Assembly (NCBI RefSeq): GCF_003686955.1
Contig: NZ_RCVM01000001.1
Location: 186,001-250,000, forward strand
DNA: 64,000 bases
Source: Streptococcus hillyeri
GTDB lineage: Bacteria > Bacillota > Bacilli > Lactobacillales > Streptococcaceae
Direction: 5' to 3'
Shown here one piece after another: positions 26,979 through 34,856 of this stretch. The notes beneath the pieces are model-generated. The model was not told the origin of the DNA. It saw only the letters and a list, made by a program, of their open reading frames with translations, and did no database searches. Position 1 is the first letter of the stretch; each line of letters begins with the position of its first letter. Made by a program: the position numbers and the translations under genes.

Positions 26979-27041
26979 TGTTAAGTGATTATTTTTTTAA
27001 TCGCATAGTTTGCTAATCATTATGGTCAAAATGATTTTATA

Positions 27042-27698
27042 TTAAATATGCTTACTCCCCTCCCTAATAGATAGTGGCGCTAGTTGATTTTGGTAGTCTT
27101 TAATAAATTGTCGAACCCAGTTGGGGTTAGTCTTTGAGTAGTCTCTAAGTGCCCATCCGATAGCTTTATTGATAAAAAATTCATTGCTACCAAGGTTATT
27201 GACTATAATTTGCTTGAGGAGAGTGGTGTCTGTCTTATCTTTTTTTCCTAATTGGTGGTCAATGGCAATGCGGCGTAGCCAAAAGTTATCAGCTAGGGAA
27301 AAGTCTATCATGAGTTTAGGAATTCTAGCGTCAGCAATATTTCCAAAAATGCGGTCAAAATGATCAATCGTGTCCCACCATTCTTTGCTTGAGGCATAGG
27401 CGATGAGTTTTGATACATCTTCATAAGTTAAGACTTTTTGTAAGCCCTTGAGATAATCACAAACAAAGTAATGAAGTTCACGATGGGACTCAGCCCAAGC
27501 TAAATCAAGAAGATTCCAGTCAATTTGCTTTGCCTTTTTATCAGTGGCAATGAGCTCATGATAAATTTTACGCCGTTCAGGTGTTGGAATACCATAAAAA
27601 GTAAACTGATGACGCATATAGGCTGACATTTTTTGCGCTTTTTCAGGATTAGCTGATTGTTCAAAAGTTTGTTTAAGGTTTAAAAATCGATTTGTCAT
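27042..27698 (-). CDS. DNA alkylation repair protein, AlkD-like (HEAT repeat glycosylase)
   Basis: 218 residues, typical of the AlkD/DNA_alkylation family (220-240). Conserved pieces include KMSAYMRHQFTFYGIPTPERR, the aromatic and acidic pocket segments ELHYFVCDYL and SSKEWWDTIDHFDRI, and FINKAIGWALRDYSKTNPNWV near the end. It removes N3- and N7-alkylated purines without base flipping. It is transcribed divergently from nth, 72 nt away, so two base-excision genes share one intergenic region. The Shine-Dalgarno is weak. Confidence 0.88.
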   Translation of the reverse strand: MTNRFLNLKQTFEQSANPEKAQKMSAYMRHQFTFYGIPTPERRKIYHELIATDKKAKQIDWNLLDLAWAESHRELHYFVCDYLKGLQKVLTYEDVSKLIAYASSKEWWDTIDHFDRIFGNIADARIPKLMIDFSLADNFWLRRIAIDHQLGKKDKTDTTLLKQIIVNNLGSNEFFINKAIGWALRDYSKTNPNWVRQFIKDYQNQLAPLSIREGSKHI

Positions 27699-27758
27699 AG
27701 GTTTATTTTACACTAAAAATTTTAGGATACCAATTCTAAGATTTTGAGAAAGGTTTGG

Positions 27759-27764
27759 TATAAT
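27759..27764 (+). promoter_or_regulatory. -10 element directly before the nth ATG
   Basis: Extended -10 TTTGGTATAAT, hexamer 27759-27764, ends 6 nt before ATG 27771. A start at 27771 would make the message leaderless or nearly so. The alternative TTG at 27744 lies upstream of this -10 and would need another promoter. Confidence 0.45.
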
Positions 27765-27770
27765 GAGAAT

Positions 27771-28397
27771 ATGGTATTATCAAAAAAACGTGCAAGACAT
27801 GTTCTTGAAGAAATTATCGCTCTTTTCCCCGACGCTAAACCAAGCCTTGATTTTAAAAATCATTTTGAGTTAGTCATTGCTGTACTCTTATCAGCTCAGA
27901 CGACAGATAAGGCTGTTAATCAAGTAACACCTGCTCTGTTTGAAGCTTTTCCGACGCCAGAGGCAATGGCAGTAGCTTCTGAAAGTGAGCTGGCTAAGTA
28001 CATTTCACGCTTAGGACTCTATCGCAATAAGGCAAAGTTTATGAAAAAATGTGCTCAGCAACTTGTTGATGATTTTGGTGGTGTGGTCCCACAAACACGT
28101 AAAGAATTAGAGAGCTTGGCTGGTGTTGGTCGTAAAACAGCTAATGTTGTGATGTCAGTGGGATTTGGCATTCCTGCCTTTGCTGTTGATACGCATGTAG
28201 AACGCATCTGCAAACATCACGATCTTGTCAAAAAATCAGCGACGCCTCGTGAAGTCGAGGACTATGTTTGTTCTGTCTTACCACCAGAAAAATGGTTGGC
28301 TGCGCATCAAGCAATGATTTACTTTGGACGTGCCATTTGTCATCCCAAAAATCCAGAGTGTGATCAGTATCCACAACTCTATAACTTTCCAAAATAG
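27771..28397 (+). CDS. nth: Endonuclease III (Nth) lacking a full iron-sulfur ligand set
   Basis: 208 residues from the ATG at 27771. The helix-hairpin-helix LESLAGVGRKTANVV carries the catalytic Lys, and AVDTHVERICK carries the catalytic Asp, so glycosylase/AP-lyase chemistry should be intact. The normal C-terminal cluster motif is C-x6-C-x2-C-x5-C. Here the end reads CHPKNPECDQYPQLYNFPK, with the last two Cys positions occupied by Tyr and Phe, so a [4Fe-4S] cluster is unlikely. It repairs oxidised pyrimidines. Confidence 0.9.
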   Translation: MVLSKKRARHVLEEIIALFPDAKPSLDFKNHFELVIAVLLSAQTTDKAVNQVTPALFEAFPTPEAMAVASESELAKYISRLGLYRNKAKFMKKCAQQLVDDFGGVVPQTRKELESLAGVGRKTANVVMSVGFGIPAFAVDTHVERICKHHDLVKKSATPREVEDYVCSVLPPEKWLAAHQAMIYFGRAICHPKNPECDQYPQLYNFPK

Positions 28398-28399
28398 TT

Positions 28400-28437
28400 A
28401 AAAGTGAGAGAGCCGAAACTTTCTCACTTTTCATTTT
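28400..28437 (+). terminator. Bidirectional terminator between nth and glpK
   Basis: A 9-bp stem AAAGTGAGA (28401-28409) with TCTCACTTT (28422-28430) and a 12-nt loop, with T-rich tails on both strands; it can serve the convergent glpK as well. Confidence 0.75.
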
Positions 28438-28463
28438 TAGGTGTGTGTAGCGTGTAGCGTTTC

Positions 28464-29960
28464 TTACTCTTCTCCAAAGAGTCTAGTCGCTTTAACGGCA
28501 CGTATCCAGCCCTTATAGAGTTTTTGACTGTCGTCTTGGGAGATTTGAGGTTTGAAGACTTGTCCATGCGAGAAAAGGGTTTGTAATTCGTTGGTGTCTT
28601 TCCAGAACCCAACCGCTAAGCCTGCTAAGAAAGCTGCGCCTAGAGCTGTTGTTTCTAGGTTTTGCGCACGCTCAATATGAGTTTGTAGGATATCTGCTTG
28701 GAATTGTAAGAGGTAATTATTTCTCGCTGCACCGCCATCAACTCGGAGCGTTGGAATGGAGATACCTGTATCAAGTGTCATAGTGTCTACAACGTCTCTT
28801 GTTTGATAGGCAAGAGATTGTATGGTAGCTTTGATGAGGTCATCAGAATTGGTCCCTCTGGTTAATCCAAAGATAGCACCTCTAGCCTTGCTGTCCCAAT
28901 ATGGAGCGCCAAGTCCTGTAAAGGCAGGAACAACGTACACCTCATTGAGACTGGTAGAGCGGTAAGCGGCTGTCTCGGATTCTGGAGCGGATGGCAAAAT
29001 CTTAATTTGGTCGCGCAGCCATTGGAGGGCAGAGCCCGATACAAAGACAGAGCCTTCTAAGGCATAAGTTACTTGTCCATTGATAGCATAGCCGATAGTT
29101 GTGAGCAGATTATGTTGAGAAAGAACAGGTTGATTACCAGTATTCATCACAATGAATGAACCTGTGCCGTAGGTGTTTTTGACCATACCTTCTTCAAGAG
29201 CTAGTTGGCCAAAGAGTGCAGCTTGTTGGTCGCCTGCCATTCCAGAAATAGGAATGTGGTGGTCTGAGAAAATAAAATGCTCTGCGTAGCCATAGATTTC
29301 TGAATTGCTCTTAACCTCTGGTAACAGTTTTTTTGGAATGTTTAAGAGTTCTAAAATGTCCTTGTCCCAAGTGAGGTCGTGAATATTAAAAAGCATGGTA
29401 CGACTGGCATTGGCATAGTCAGTCACATGAACTTTCCCATTGGTCAATTTCCATAAAAGCCAAGTATCAATGGTACCAAATAATAATTCCCCAGCTTCCG
29501 CACGCTCTTGAGCATGGGGGACATGGTCAAGTAGCCAACGAACTTTTGTGGCAGAGAAGTAAGCATCAATGATGAGACCTGTTTTTTGATGAAACATGTC
29601 AGAATAACCATCGGCAATGAGCTGATCGGCAAGTTCACTGGTTTGGCGAGACTGCCAGACAATTGCTTTATGAATAGGTTCACCTGTTTTTTTATCCCAG
29701 ATGACAGTGGTCTCACGTTGATTGGTAATTCCGATACCAGCTATCTCTGATGGAGAGATTTTTGAGGCAATGAGAGCATCAGCTATTGTGGACAGTACAG
29801 CATCCCAAATTTCATTGGCATCGTGTTCTACCCAACCAGGTTCTGGGAAATACTGCGGAAATTCGCTCTGACCTTCGCCAATCTTTTGACCATTATGGTC
29901 GAAAATAATAGCACGGGTACTTGTTGTCCCCTCATCAATAGCAAGAATATATGATGACAT
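28464..29960 (-). CDS. glpK: Glycerol kinase
   Basis: 498 residues, a FGGY-family kinase. It begins [21 protein letters not shown] with the phosphate-binding loop, and has [17 protein letters not shown] and [16 protein letters not shown] His in the [10 protein letters not shown] segment just before that is a candidate for the PTS-phosphorylated His of Gram-positive GlpK; I infer this from position. It makes glycerol-3-phosphate from glycerol and ATP. A good AAGGAG site precedes the ATG. A near-consensus cre site overlaps its transcription start. glpO and glpF are not adjacent here. Confidence 0.95.
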   Translation of the reverse strand: MSSYILAIDEGTTSTRAIIFDHNGQKIGEGQSEFPQYFPEPGWVEHDANEIWDAVLSTIADALIASKISPSEIAGIGITNQRETTVIWDKKTGEPIHKAIVWQSRQTSELADQLIADGYSDMFHQKTGLIIDAYFSATKVRWLLDHVPHAQERAEAGELLFGTIDTWLLWKLTNGKVHVTDYANASRTMLFNIHDLTWDKDILELLNIPKKLLPEVKSNSEIYGYAEHFIFSDHHIPISGMAGDQQAALFGQLALEEGMVKNTYGTGSFIVMNTGNQPVLSQHNLLTTIGYAINGQVTYALEGSVFVSGSALQWLRDQIKILPSAPESETAAYRSTSLNEVYVVPAFTGLGAPYWDSKARGAIFGLTRGTNSDDLIKATIQSLAYQTRDVVDTMTLDTGISIPTLRVDGGAARNNYLLQFQADILQTHIERAQNLETTALGAAFLAGLAVGFWKDTNELQTLFSHGQVFKPQISQDDSQKLYKGWIRAVKATRLFGEE

Positions 29961-29998
29961 AAAAACTCCTTAATCATTACAATGTCGATAACAATAGT

Positions 29999-30013
29999 AT
30001 GAAATCGTTTTCT
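29999..30013 (-). promoter_or_regulatory. Catabolite-responsive element (cre) of glpK
   Basis: ATGAAATCGTTTTCT (+ strand) matches the CcpA consensus WTGNAANCGNWNNCW at every defined position. It lies immediately downstream of the glpK -10, where bound CcpA would block initiation. Confidence 0.75.
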
Positions 30014-30015
30014 AT

Positions 30016-30044
30016 ATTATAAGATAAAAAGTTAATTTTAGCAA
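30016..30044 (-). promoter_or_regulatory. Promoter of glpK
   Basis: On the - strand: -35 TTGCTA (30044-30039), 17-nt spacer, -10 TATAAT (30021-30016). The cre site begins 3 nt after the -10. Confidence 0.65.
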
Positions 30045-30170
30045 AATAGAAAATTATCGAGGTACTATTTGCTTTGAGTACAACATTTTTGTTTTTTCAC
30101 TGTCCACTATAAGGGGAGTGTATCAATTGCGTCTCCTTTTACGTTTAGCTATAAGTCACCCACCAATAAC

Positions 30171-30204
30171 TAAAAAAGTCAGAAGTGGTACTGCACTCTG
30201 ACTA
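30171..30204 (-). terminator. Terminator of the nucleoside hydrolase/ECF operon
   Basis: On the - strand AGTCAGA (30203-30197) pairs with TCTGACT (30183-30177), an inner GTGCAGTACCAC can extend the hairpin, and six T follow. It lies 12 nt past the S-component stop. Confidence 0.8.
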
Positions 30205-30214
30205 AAGGTTGTTT

Positions 30215-30766
30215 TTAGGCTTTGATAAATGGCATGTTTTTACTTAAGACTTTGAGGATAGCAATAACCAGTACAAGACTAATCAAGCGATCAAGATAGT
30301 CTGTCCCAGCCTGTACTAAAATAACGCTTGTTGTCATATCAAGACCTAGGCCTGCTAAAAATTGAACAACCAACGAAGATCCGCTTGATGTAATTCCTTT
30401 AAAAAGGATAACCGTAATAATAGAAGCAGTGACTGTTCCTGGCAATGAGACGAGGAAACTTTTCCAAATCAGGTGATGCATCTTGTCTTGATTTTTGATG
30501 AGAAATCCAGCCATTAGAGCAACAATAATAGCTACTGGAGCAAAATAAAGAGAAAAAATATCAGTGGTCATCCAGTTAATTAAGGCACTGATGGTAGCTG
30601 TTCCAACACCAAGCCATGGTCCAAAGGCAACAGCCATTAAAAGTGTTCCGATAGTATCTAAGTAGATTGGAAGTTTTAAAAAGAGGGCAATATTAGCACC
30701 AACAATATTCAAGGCAATCGCCATTGCCATAAAGGTGAGCAGGTGAGTTTTAGATAATTTAGACAT
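30215..30766 (-). CDS. ECF-transporter S component, candidate queuine/queuosine/preQ1 importer
   Basis: 183 residues with about six hydrophobic segments, small and typical of substrate-binding S components. FMAMAIALNIVGANIALFLKLPIYLDTIGT and LLMAVAFGPWLGVGTATISALI resemble the S-component fold, where the first helix meets the EcfT protein through small residues. The energising EcfAA'T genes are not in this window, so it would use the shared module. It follows a nucleoside hydrolase by 15 nt, and both lie downstream of a preQ1-I riboswitch, which points to a 7-deazaguanine substrate. QueT or QrtT-like function is inference from context. Confidence 0.75.
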   Translation of the reverse strand: MSKLSKTHLLTFMAMAIALNIVGANIALFLKLPIYLDTIGTLLMAVAFGPWLGVGTATISALINWMTTDIFSLYFAPVAIIVALMAGFLIKNQDKMHHLIWKSFLVSLPGTVTASIITVILFKGITSSGSSLVVQFLAGLGLDMTTSVILVQAGTDYLDRLISLVLVIAILKVLSKNMPFIKA

Positions 30767-30781
30767 CGTTTTTCCTAACTA

Positions 30782-31750
30782 TTAAATGAATTTTTTGACG
30801 AGTTCTTCATCAATTTGTGCATGAAATAGTGTGGTTAGGAAATCTTTCCAGAATGAATAAGTGTTAACAGTTGTTAAAATGTGGGCATTACTTGGTTTAC
30901 CATAAAAGTTATGGCTATCAATGACAGTTTGTCCTAATGCAATCCCTTCTGTTGAGATATCGGTATATGCCGAAAATCCAGCACAGATATCAGGATTGAT
31001 AAAATAGGCAACAGCTAGTGGATCATTGATCACACAGCCAATAATCGTCTCGTATTCCCAATGAAAATCAAAGTAAAAACGTGTGATTTGTTGGATAAAG
31101 TCAGCTGTTTCTTGATTGAGGTGTCGAGTGTACTCTAAAAGATTTGGTGTTAGAACGATTTCTCGTGTGACATCTAGACCAACCATTTCAATGGATTTAC
31201 CAAGTTTTTCAAATACCTCTTGAGCAGCATGTGGGTCACACCAATAATTGTACTCAGCAACAGGTGAGCAGTTACCGTTTGACTTAAAGTTACCGCCCAT
31301 GCTGACAAATCGCTGACAATGTTTACCGAGACTTGGATTGTTTTGTAGCGCCTTTGCAATATTAGTCAAGGGTCCAAGAGCTATGATACTAACATCGGTT
31401 GGTTTTTGGAAAAAGTCGGCTAAGAAATCAACAGCTGAAGTAGGTTGAGCTGCGGTATCTGTTTGGCGAGTAAAATGTGTCTCACCAAGACCATCTATAC
31501 CGTGCGTATCTTGTGCAGACACAAAGTCTCGTTTTAGAGGATTCTCCAAACCAGCATAGACAGGAATATCAAGGCGATTGAGTTTTTCCAAGATTAGCAG
31601 GGCATTATGAACACCAAGTGAAGTTGGAACGTTGCCAGGTGTGATGGTAATGGCAATGACATCAAGTGAAGGATGCTGAATCGCATACATGAGTGCCAAG
31701 GCATCATCAATACCAGGATCACAGTCGATGATAATTTTTTGCTTTTTCAT
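30782..31750 (-). CDS. Nucleoside hydrolase (IunH family), candidate queuosine hydrolase
   Basis: 322 residues, IunH fold. The Ca-binding motif DCDPGIDDA is at residues 9-17, HGIDGLGE at 83-90, and SPVAEYNYWCDP at 162-173 holds the Asn/Asp substrate ligands. Near residue 242 the usual HD is replaced by ND (GCVINDPLAVAY), so the His that protonates the leaving base in inosine-uridine hydrolases is Asn. This suggests a specialised substrate. The preQ1-I aptamer in its leader and the S component behind it fit a QueK-like role, splitting queuosine to queuine and ribose. The AAAGGAG site is strong. Confidence 0.8.
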   Translation of the reverse strand: MKKQKIIIDCDPGIDDALALMYAIQHPSLDVIAITITPGNVPTSLGVHNALLILEKLNRLDIPVYAGLENPLKRDFVSAQDTHGIDGLGETHFTRQTDTAAQPTSAVDFLADFFQKPTDVSIIALGPLTNIAKALQNNPSLGKHCQRFVSMGGNFKSNGNCSPVAEYNYWCDPHAAQEVFEKLGKSIEMVGLDVTREIVLTPNLLEYTRHLNQETADFIQQITRFYFDFHWEYETIIGCVINDPLAVAYFINPDICAGFSAYTDISTEGIALGQTVIDSHNFYGKPSNAHILTTVNTYSFWKDFLTTLFHAQIDEELVKKFI

Positions 31751-31775
31751 AAGTTTATCTCCTTTCTGTCAAAAT

Positions 31776-31819
31776 AAAAAGAACAAAAGGCCAACAAGAT
31801 ATCTTGTTTGGTTCTTTTG
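31776..31819 (-). terminator. Second terminator-like hairpin in the riboswitch leader
   Basis: The palindrome AACAAGATATCTTGTT (31793-31808) forms an inner stem; outer arms AAGAAC/GTTCTT (31811-31816 with 31779-31784) extend it, followed by TTTTT on the - strand. It lies 26 nt before the nucleoside hydrolase ATG. Confidence 0.6.
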
Positions 31820-31843
31820 CTCCAGAAAAAGTAATCAATGATT

Positions 31844-31866
31844 AAAAAGAACAGCGGTCTGTTCTT
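31844..31866 (-). terminator. First terminator-like hairpin after the preQ1 aptamer
   Basis: On the - strand a perfect 8-bp stem AAGAACAG / CTGTTCTT with a 4-nt loop is followed by TTTTT. It begins 15 nt after the aptamer and is the likely expression platform. Confidence 0.65.
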
Positions 31867-31880
31867 AACAATTTAGGTCA

Positions 31881-31914
31881 CTTAGTTTTTTATTCTGGGA
31901 AGTTTTCGAACCAG
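31881..31914 (-). ncRNA. preQ1-I riboswitch aptamer
   Basis: The - strand reads CTGGTTCGAAAACTTCCCAG and continues AATAAAAAACTAAG. This matches the class I preQ1 aptamer: a short P1 (CTGG at 31914-31911 with CCAG at 31898-31895), a loop starting TTCG, a C-rich segment, and the diagnostic A-rich tail AAAAAACTAAG whose AAG can pair with CTT in the loop to form the pseudoknot. An outer 8-bp stem (31942-31949 with 31871-31878) and a CAAGGA/TCCTTG hairpin (31917-31932) surround it. preQ1-I riboswitches control queuosine synthesis and uptake genes. Confidence 0.82.
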
Positions 31915-31949
31915 TCCAAGGAAAAATCCTTGTTTTTATGCACCTAAAT

Positions 31950-31978
31950 AGTTTACTATTTTAAAGGTTGGATGTAAA
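31950..31978 (-). promoter_or_regulatory. Promoter of the riboswitch-controlled operon
   Basis: On the - strand -35 TTTACA (31978-31973), 17-nt spacer, -10 TAAACT (31955-31950), about 30 nt before the aptamer. Confidence 0.55.
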
Positions 31979-32048
31979 GAGCTTCTTTGTTGTGAGATGA
32001 AAATCGTAGAAACCATTAAGATGCTTCAATTTGAAGAAAGCCTTTGAA

Positions 32049-32876
32049 TTACAGTTCAATCTCCATCACAATAGGGGTATGGTCTTGACGTGCACCTGAA
32101 TCAATCATATCTGATTTTGTCACCTTGTCTGCGATACGATTTGAAGTGAGCCAGTAATCAATTCTCCAGCCTGTGTTGTTGATTTTTGAGGTTTTGCTGC
32201 GTTGTGCCCACCAAGTATAGGCGCTTGGGACATCTCCGTTAAGATGACGGAAGGTGTCTGTAAAGCCTTTTGCCAATAGATTGGTAAATCCGTGGCGTTC
32301 TTCATCAGTAAAGCCAGGTGACTGACGATTGCTTGCTGGGTTTGCCAAGTCAATTTCCTTATGAGCGACATTGTAGTCACCAGTGGCTAAGACAGGTTTT
32401 TGTTTGTCTAATTCTGCCAAGTATTCTGCGTATTTTTCGTCCCAGATTTGACGGTCTTCTAAGCGTTTTAAGCCGTCGCCAGCATTTGGGGTGTAGACTT
32501 GCGTGACAAAAAAGTTGTCAAATTCTAGTGTAATGATGCGGCCTTCGCAATCCATTGTGGTAGGGGCACCAATTTCTGGGAAAGTGATTGTAGGCTCAAG
32601 AGTTTTTTTATAAAGAAACATGGTACCAGCGTAGCCTTTGCGCGCAGGCTCAACGGATGAACGCCAAGCGTTATCATAATCAGGAAAATATTGGGCCAAG
32701 ATTTCTAAGTGTTTCTTAGTCGGTCCAGCAGCAGAGAGTTTCGTCTCTTGAATGGCAATAATGTCAGCATTTTCAGAGACAAGGGTATTAAGTACCGCGC
32801 GTGATAACTCGCTACGTGGTGAAGTGCCAGTCAAGGCTGCGTTGAGGGAATCAATATTCCAAGAAATCAGTTTCAT
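32049..32876 (-). CDS. exoA: Exodeoxyribonuclease III / AP endonuclease (ExoA)
   Basis: 275 residues, EEP superfamily. Catalytic motifs in order: ISWNIDSLNA, IIAIQETKLS with the Mg-binding Glu, TQVYTPNAG, LATGDYNVAHKEIDLANP with Asp and Asn, FTDTFR, TWWAQR, RIDYWLTSNRI and QDHTPIVMEI with the final Asp-His. It cleaves abasic sites and processes 3' ends in base excision repair. It is monocistronic by spacing and separate from the riboswitch operon downstream. Confidence 0.95.
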   Translation of the reverse strand: MKLISWNIDSLNAALTGTSPRSELSRAVLNTLVSENADIIAIQETKLSAAGPTKKHLEILAQYFPDYDNAWRSSVEPARKGYAGTMFLYKKTLEPTITFPEIGAPTTMDCEGRIITLEFDNFFVTQVYTPNAGDGLKRLEDRQIWDEKYAEYLAELDKQKPVLATGDYNVAHKEIDLANPASNRQSPGFTDEERHGFTNLLAKGFTDTFRHLNGDVPSAYTWWAQRSKTSKINNTGWRIDYWLTSNRIADKVTKSDMIDSGARQDHTPIVMEIEL

Positions 32877-32987
32877 TTAAAGGTTCTCTTTCTAGTTTTC
32901 TTTTTTACATTTTATCAAAAATGAGCCATATGTGCGACTTTAGGGATTTGAGATTTTGGGGAGGGGTGTTGTATCGTCAAAATCAAG

Positions 32988-33023
32988 GTAAACGCTTTAC
33001 TTGTACTAGAGATATGATATAAT
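32988..33023 (+). promoter_or_regulatory. Promoter with overlapping cre-like palindrome
   Basis: GTAAACGCTTTAC (32988-33000) is a perfect odd palindrome close to the cre core and overlaps the -35 (TTTACT, 32996-33001). An extended -10 TGATATAAT ends at 33023 (hexamer 33018-33023), with a 16-nt spacer. It matches the strict cre consensus only in the core. Confidence 0.5.
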
Positions 33024-33050
33024 GAAATCAAAGTTATAGGAGGTGTTACC

Positions 33051-34721
33051 ATGAAAAGGGTATTTCAATCGACGGTTTGGATTTTATGGGGCGTGATTTT
33101 ACTGGGAAGTTACTGGATTTATCTTCCGCCCATTAATCCGATGAGTTCAGAGTTTTGGTACTTTATGATTTGGGCGTTAGTGTTGTTGGCGGGAGCGTTT
33201 TTCTTGCTGAGTATTGTTGATACGGTTTCAGCTGGGAAAAAGGTGATGCAGGCTAATCGCGTTGGTCGTCATGGTGTGGCGCGTGATGTTACTATTGATT
33301 TTAAACGTTATCTAAAGCCTTTGGGATTTTCGTTAACATTAGCGACGGTCATTTTTCTTTTGATGACAGTCCTAAGTTTCTTTAACTCACGTATTTTTAG
33401 GGCAAAAAGCTACGCTAATATCATTACGGTGACTGAAAAAGATTTTATCGAAGATTTTCCAGAAACGGATATTACCAAATTAGCCTTGCTTGACCGCCCA
33501 TCTGCTGAAAAAATTGGGGATACTTACCTAGGGACCATTGATAAAGTGTCTCAATTCGGTATCTCAGATGATTACCGTCAAATCACAATCGGTGAGCAAC
33601 CCTATCGTGTGTCTCCGCTTGAATATAAAAGCTTTTGGAAATGGCTGAGCAATCACAATGAAGGTATCGGTTATTATGTCAAAGTTAATCAAACAATAGG
33701 TAAGGCGGAATTGGCAAAACTTGATCATGGAATGAAGTATTCTGACTCTGAATATTTCCTTAATGACACGATGCGCCACTTGCGCTTGCGCTATCCATTT
33801 ACGATTTTTGGAGATCCATCTTTTGAAGTTGATGATGAAGGAAATCCTTATTATGTAGCCACTATTTATGAGCCTAAATTCATGCTTAGTGCTAACGATC
33901 CAAAAGGTGTTGTGCTACTAAATGCCGTGACAGGTGAAACCAAGGAATATGGACTGGCAGATATTCCTAAATGGGTTGACCGTGTCTTTTCAGCTAATAA
34001 TGTGATTACCCGTGTAGATGATTACTATACTTATCAAAAAGGTTTTTGGAATACAGTCTTTAGTCAGACAGGTGTTAAAGAAACGACGGATATTTATAAC
34101 TACATCAGTATCGGTAGTGACATCTATCTTTACACAGGGATTACTTCAGCGACAGCCGATTCTTCAAATCTAGGCTTCATCTTAGTTAACATGCGCACAC
34201 GAGAAGTGGTTAACTACAAACTTGCTTCAGCAACTGAATCAGCGGCTCAAGAGTCAGCAGAAGGTGAAGTTCAAGAAAAAAATTACAGTGCAACAGCTCC
34301 TTCTTTAGTTAAGCTAAATGGCAAAGCTTTTTATCTAGTATCACTAAAAGATGATGCTGGACTTGTGAAATCCTATGCCCTTGTGGATGCCGAAGATTAT
34401 CAACAAGTAACCGTTAATAATGATATTGCTAGCCTTATCGCTCAATTTACTGATGCCGATACAGGAGCTCTATCAGGTGTTGGAACAGACGGTAGCACCA
34501 CTAAGAAAAATAGCATTTCAGGAACGGTAGAAGCCTTGGCGGTTCAAACCATTAACGGAACCACCATTTACTACTTACAATTTGGCGAAACCATTTATAA
34601 GGTTAAAGCGAGCACAAGCACCCCAGATGATTTGCCGTTTATTAAGGTGGGAGACCAGTTTGCAGGAGATTTAGCTAAAGATAATTACCTGACAAATTTC
34701 ACGCTAACACCAGCAGAATAA
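33051..34721 (+). CDS. Large membrane-anchored protein of unknown function
   Basis: 556 residues. Three N-terminal membrane helices (about residues 8-26, 36-56 and 95-115) are followed by about 440 residues likely outside the cell. That part is rich in beta strands and has patterns such as FGDPSFEVDDEGNPYYVATIYEP, GVVLLNAVTGETKEYGLADIPKWVDRVF and YTYQKGFWNTVF. Conserved streptococcal proteins of this layout exist without known role. The AGGAGG site is strong. Its promoter carries a cre-like palindrome, so sugar-dependent expression is possible. A terminator follows. Confidence 0.75.
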   Translation: MKRVFQSTVWILWGVILLGSYWIYLPPINPMSSEFWYFMIWALVLLAGAFFLLSIVDTVSAGKKVMQANRVGRHGVARDVTIDFKRYLKPLGFSLTLATVIFLLMTVLSFFNSRIFRAKSYANIITVTEKDFIEDFPETDITKLALLDRPSAEKIGDTYLGTIDKVSQFGISDDYRQITIGEQPYRVSPLEYKSFWKWLSNHNEGIGYYVKVNQTIGKAELAKLDHGMKYSDSEYFLNDTMRHLRLRYPFTIFGDPSFEVDDEGNPYYVATIYEPKFMLSANDPKGVVLLNAVTGETKEYGLADIPKWVDRVFSANNVITRVDDYYTYQKGFWNTVFSQTGVKETTDIYNYISIGSDIYLYTGITSATADSSNLGFILVNMRTREVVNYKLASATESAAQESAEGEVQEKNYSATAPSLVKLNGKAFYLVSLKDDAGLVKSYALVDAEDYQQVTVNNDIASLIAQFTDADTGALSGVGTDGSTTKKNSISGTVEALAVQTINGTTIYYLQFGETIYKVKASTSTPDDLPFIKVGDQFAGDLAKDNYLTNFTLTPAE

Positions 34722-34727
34722 TCTCAT

Positions 34728-34766
34728 AAACCTGAGTGTTTCAAATAGACACTCGGGTTTATTTTA
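34728..34766 (+). terminator. Terminator after the large membrane protein gene
   Basis: A 12-bp stem (34728-34739 with 34749-34760; AAACCTGAGTGT and ACACTCGGGTTT, one G-T pair), then a T-rich tail. Confidence 0.85.
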
Positions 34767-34856
34767 TGCTTATAGAAATGAAAGTTCTACCTTTTTTTGA
34801 AAAATTATACAATATATGGTGTTTTGTGATATAATAATGCGAAAGTATTATCTTAT

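Noticed and set aside
31751..32048. Leader of the nucleoside hydrolase as a purine or TPP riboswitch
   Set aside because: The conserved purine core (paired loops around a three-way junction) and the TPP CTGAGA motif are absent; the preQ1-I loop and A-rich tail fit instead.
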